A stretch of 64,000 bases of DNA from Devosia beringensis (GTDB taxonomy: Bacteria; Pseudomonadota; Alphaproteobacteria; Rhizobiales; Devosiaceae), in contig NZ_CP045422.1 in assembly GCF_014926585.1 (NCBI RefSeq), positions 1,342,501 through 1,406,500 of the forward strand. Direction: 5' to 3'. The notes under the pieces are model-generated. The model made no database searches, had not been told where the DNA came from, and saw only the letters and a program-made list of their open reading frames with translations. Numbering within the stretch: the first letter of the stretch is position 1; the number at the start of each line of letters is the position of its first letter. Of the stretch, positions 61,727-64,000 are shown piece after piece. A program made the translations under genes and the position numbers.

Positions 61727-64000
61727 GTGGCCAAGGATCAATCAACGTTACGGGACCATCATGGCTGGCTGCGGCAGACCATGCTGCCGGCGCTGCTGGC
61801 GCTGATCGTCCTGCTGATCGGCGGGGTCTATCTGGACCTGCAGAATACAACCCTGGCCCGGGAGCGGGCCCAGGCCAGGGTGCTGGCGGAACTGGCGCTG
61901 ATCCGGGCCAAGGTCGAGGGCAATATCACCGCCAATATCCAGCTGGTGCGCGGGCTGGTGTCGACCATTTCCACCGAACAGACGACCATGACTCCGGAGC
62001 GGTTCGCCGCCCTGGCAAGCCGGCTGTTCGAGGAACAGAGCCAGTTGCGCTCGGTCGCGCTGGCGCCTGATCTGGTCGTTACCACGACCTATCCGCTTGC
62101 CGGCAATGAAGGGGCCATCGGCCTCAATTATCTGACCAACCCGGCGCAACGGGGCGCCGCCCTGCTGGCGCGCGATACCGGCCGGCTGGTCCTGGCGGGG
62201 CCGGTCGACCTGGTACAGGGCGGGCGGGGCTTTATCGGCCGCTTCCCGGTCTTTACCGACAGCCCGGACGGCCGCCAGTTCTGGGGACTGGTCTCGGCCG
62301 TCGTCGACATGGACGCGCTCTATGCCGACAGCGACCTGACCAATCCGGCGCTGGGCGTCGACGTGTCGCTGGCCGTCGCGGGCGGGATGACGCCCTTCTT
62401 CGGACGTGATCTCAGCGACGAGGAGCCGGTCACGGCCGAGGTCTCGCTGCCGCATGGCACCTGGATCATCGCGGCCGTGCCCAAGGGCGGCTGGGCCGCC
62501 GCCACCGGCGACAACTGGCTGTTCCGCCTGGCGATTGCGGCCGCCGGTATCCTGATCCTGGTGCCGATCGTCATCACCGGCTGTCTGATGGGTGAACGCA
62601 ACCGGCACTTCCGTGCCGTCAAGCGGCGCGAGGCCGATCTGACGCGAGTGACCCGGCGGCTCGACCTGGCGCTGGGCATTTCCCGGATCGGCGTCTGGGA
62701 AATGGATGCGGTGACCAAGGACCTGGTATGGGACGACCGCATGAACCAGCTCTATGGGCTGGCCACCGATGGCGGCCCGCGCAGCTATCTGGACTGGCGG
62801 CAGGCGCTGCATGCCGATGACCTGGCGCAAGCCGAGGACGACTTTGCGCGGGGCATCGCCACGGGACGCTATGAGTCCACCTTCCGCAGCGTGCATGGCG
62901 ACGGCACGGTGCGCCATCTGCGCTCGATCGGCGCGGTCTATAGCGATCCGGACTGCAACCCGCGTATCCTGGGCATCAACTGGGACGTGACGACCGATGT
63001 CGAACTCAATCTCGAGCTCAAGCAGGCCACGGCGACGACGCAGGCGCGCAATGCCGAGCTCGAGACGGCGCGGGTGCGCATCGAACACAATGCCCTGCAT
63101 GACAGCCTGACCGGCCTGCCCAATCGGCGCTATCTCGACGAAATCCTGCAGGGCCTGGCCGGACGGGGCTTTGGCGCCGACCAGTCCATCGCCCTGCTGC
63201 ATATCGATCTCGACCGCTTCAAGCAGATCAATGACACGCTCGGGCACGCGGCCGGCGACGCCATGCTGATCCATGCCAGCGCGGTGCTGCGCGCCAAATG
63301 CCGGGACGGCGATTTCGTCGCCCGCATCGGGGGCGACGAATTCGTGGTGCTCACCACCGCCAATGACAGCCAGGAGGATCTGGCGGCGCTGGCCGCCCGC
63401 ATCGTTCGTCGCATGCGCCAGCCGGTCCCCTATGAGGGGCATGAATGCCGGTTCGGCGTCAGCATCGGCATTGCGCGGGGCTGCGTCAGCACGCTTGAGG
63501 GCCGGCAATTGCTGATCAATGCCGATATCGCGCTCTACCGGGCCAAGGCACGCGGTCGCAACTGCTACGAATTCTTCTCCGAAGCGCTGCAGGCCGAAGT
63601 GATCAATACCAAGCGGGTGGCCGACGAGATCCTGAGCGGGCTCGAGCGCGACGAATTCGTCGCCTATTACCAGCCGCAGTTTGACGCGCAGACGCATGAC
63701 CTGGTGGGCGTGGAGGCCCTGGCCCGCTGGCGGCATCCGACCGAGGGCATCAAGACCCCGGACAGCTTCATCCCGGTCGCCGAAGAACTCAATGTCATGG
63801 CGACCATCGACCGGCTGATCCTGGAACAGGCGCTGGCGGACCTGGCCCGCTGGGATGGCATGGGCCTTGGGGTGCCGCGCGCCTCGGTCAATGTGTCGCT
63901 GCGCCGCCTGCATGACGAAGAGCTGATCACCAGCCTGCGCAAACTGGATATCGCGCCGGGTCGCGTCTCGTTTGAACTGGTGGAGTCGATCTATCTGGAC
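61727..64000 (+). CDS. CHASE-PAS-GGDEF-EAL protein (c-di-GMP metabolism), cut by window edge
   Basis: Open to the right edge, 758 codons visible. Layout: N-terminal helix (LPALLALIVLLIGGVYLDL), periplasmic CHASE domain (YPLAGNEGAIGLNY), second helix at about 270-290, PAS-like domain (DLALGISRIGVWEMD), GGDEF domain with intact RIGGDEF (GGDEF at 535-539) and I-site RDGD (526-529), then the start of EAL domain (EALARWRHP, Glu663). Both c-di-GMP synthesis and hydrolysis are possible. The GTG at 61727 is the most likely start; an ATG follows 18 codons on. Confidence 0.92.
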   Translation, partial: MAKDQSTLRDHHGWLRQTMLPALLALIVLLIGGVYLDLQNTTLARERAQARVLAELALIRAKVEGNITANIQLVRGLVSTISTEQTTMTPERFAALASRLFEEQSQLRSVALAPDLVVTTTYPLAGNEGAIGLNYLTNPAQRGAALLARDTGRLVLAGPVDLVQGGRGFIGRFPVFTDSPDGRQFWGLVSAVVDMDALYADSDLTNPALGVDVSLAVAGGMTPFFGRDLSDEEPVTAEVSLPHGTWIIAAVPKGGWAAATGDNWLFRLAIAAAGILILVPIVITGCLMGERNRHFRAVKRREADLTRVTRRLDLALGISRIGVWEMDAVTKDLVWDDRMNQLYGLATDGGPRSYLDWRQALHADDLAQAEDDFARGIATGRYESTFRSVHGDGTVRHLRSIGAVYSDPDCNPRILGINWDVTTDVELNLELKQATATTQARNAELETARVRIEHNALHDSLTGLPNRRYLDEILQGLAGRGFGADQSIALLHIDLDRFKQINDTLGHAAGDAMLIHASAVLRAKCRDGDFVARIGGDEFVVLTTANDSQEDLAALAARIVRRMRQPVPYEGHECRFGVSIGIARGCVSTLEGRQLLINADIALYRAKARGRNCYEFFSEALQAEVINTKRVADEILSGLERDEFVAYYQPQFDAQTHDLVGVEALARWRHPTEGIKTPDSFIPVAEELNVMATIDRLILEQALADLARWDGMGLGVPRASVNVSLRRLHDEELITSLRKLDIAPGRVSFELVESIYLD

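Overview
The window is high-G+C, gene-dense chromosomal DNA of an alphaproteobacterium of the Hyphomicrobiales (Rhizobiales) type; Devosia or a close relative is my best guess. The grounds are a FixK/FNR-controlled cbb3 oxidase cluster in rhizobial order (ccoNOQP then ccoGHI), the block pckA / chvI-chvG-hprK-EIIA(Man)-HPr / ahcY, a DivL-type kinase with Tyr at the phosphorylation site, and perfect CtrA boxes (TTAA-N7-TTAA). The genus is inference.

Layout. 0-6.8 kb: cbb3 oxidase and its assembly genes (minus strand), with a divergent COG2836-type membrane protein. 6.9-19 kb: a minus-strand peptide/opine-type ABC uptake and catabolic cluster (two permeases, solute-binding protein, hydroxyacid dehydrogenase, two ATPases, two DUF885 proteins, Gfo/Idh/MocA and ketopantoate-reductase-like oxidoreductases, a VOC protein). 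A strong terminator splits it into two transcription units, and a divergent LysR gene faces it. 20.1-21.1 kb: two small secreted proteins of unknown role. 21.2-31 kb: a sulfated-carbohydrate locus with a sugar ABC importer, a type I sulfatase, its formylglycine-generating enzyme and a GH38-like glycosidase, again facing a LysR gene. 31.0-34.8 kb: a degraded mobile island at the 3' end of tRNA-Arg(CCG), with a MobV relaxase, IS481 and IS21 fragments and phage remnants, bounded by a 13-bp att-like repeat and carrying an inner pair of ~71-bp direct repeats. 35-48 kb: housekeeping and accessory genes (lytic transglycosylase, polA, OsmC, DUF1206, a TetR repressor with a three-site operator array and its frameshifted MFS pump, cytochrome b561, tsaE, divL). 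48.6-56.5 kb: ahcY, an incomplete regulatory PTS, ChvG/ChvI and pckA. 56.8-64 kb: cell-wall hydrolase, HAD phosphatase, selO, gamma-carbonic anhydrase, DeoR regulator and a CHASE-GGDEF-EAL protein cut by the window edge.

How the parts work together. The sulfatase locus looks self-sufficient: it imports the intact sulfated sugar, matures its own sulfatase, desulfates and then cleaves, apparently all in the cytoplasm. The HPrK/EIIA/HPr genes have no sugar-specific EIIB/EIIC nearby, and with ChvGI and pckA they fit a carbon-status regulatory module. DivL (upstream of CtrA in known systems) and three perfect CtrA boxes, in front of a cell-wall hydrolase, a c-di-GMP enzyme and a DUF1206 membrane protein, suggest that parts of this window are cell-cycle controlled.

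Start codons were moved downstream where the longest open frame overlaps a regulatory box or lacks a ribosome binding site; each case is noted. No rRNA gene, CRISPR array or complete insertion sequence was seen.
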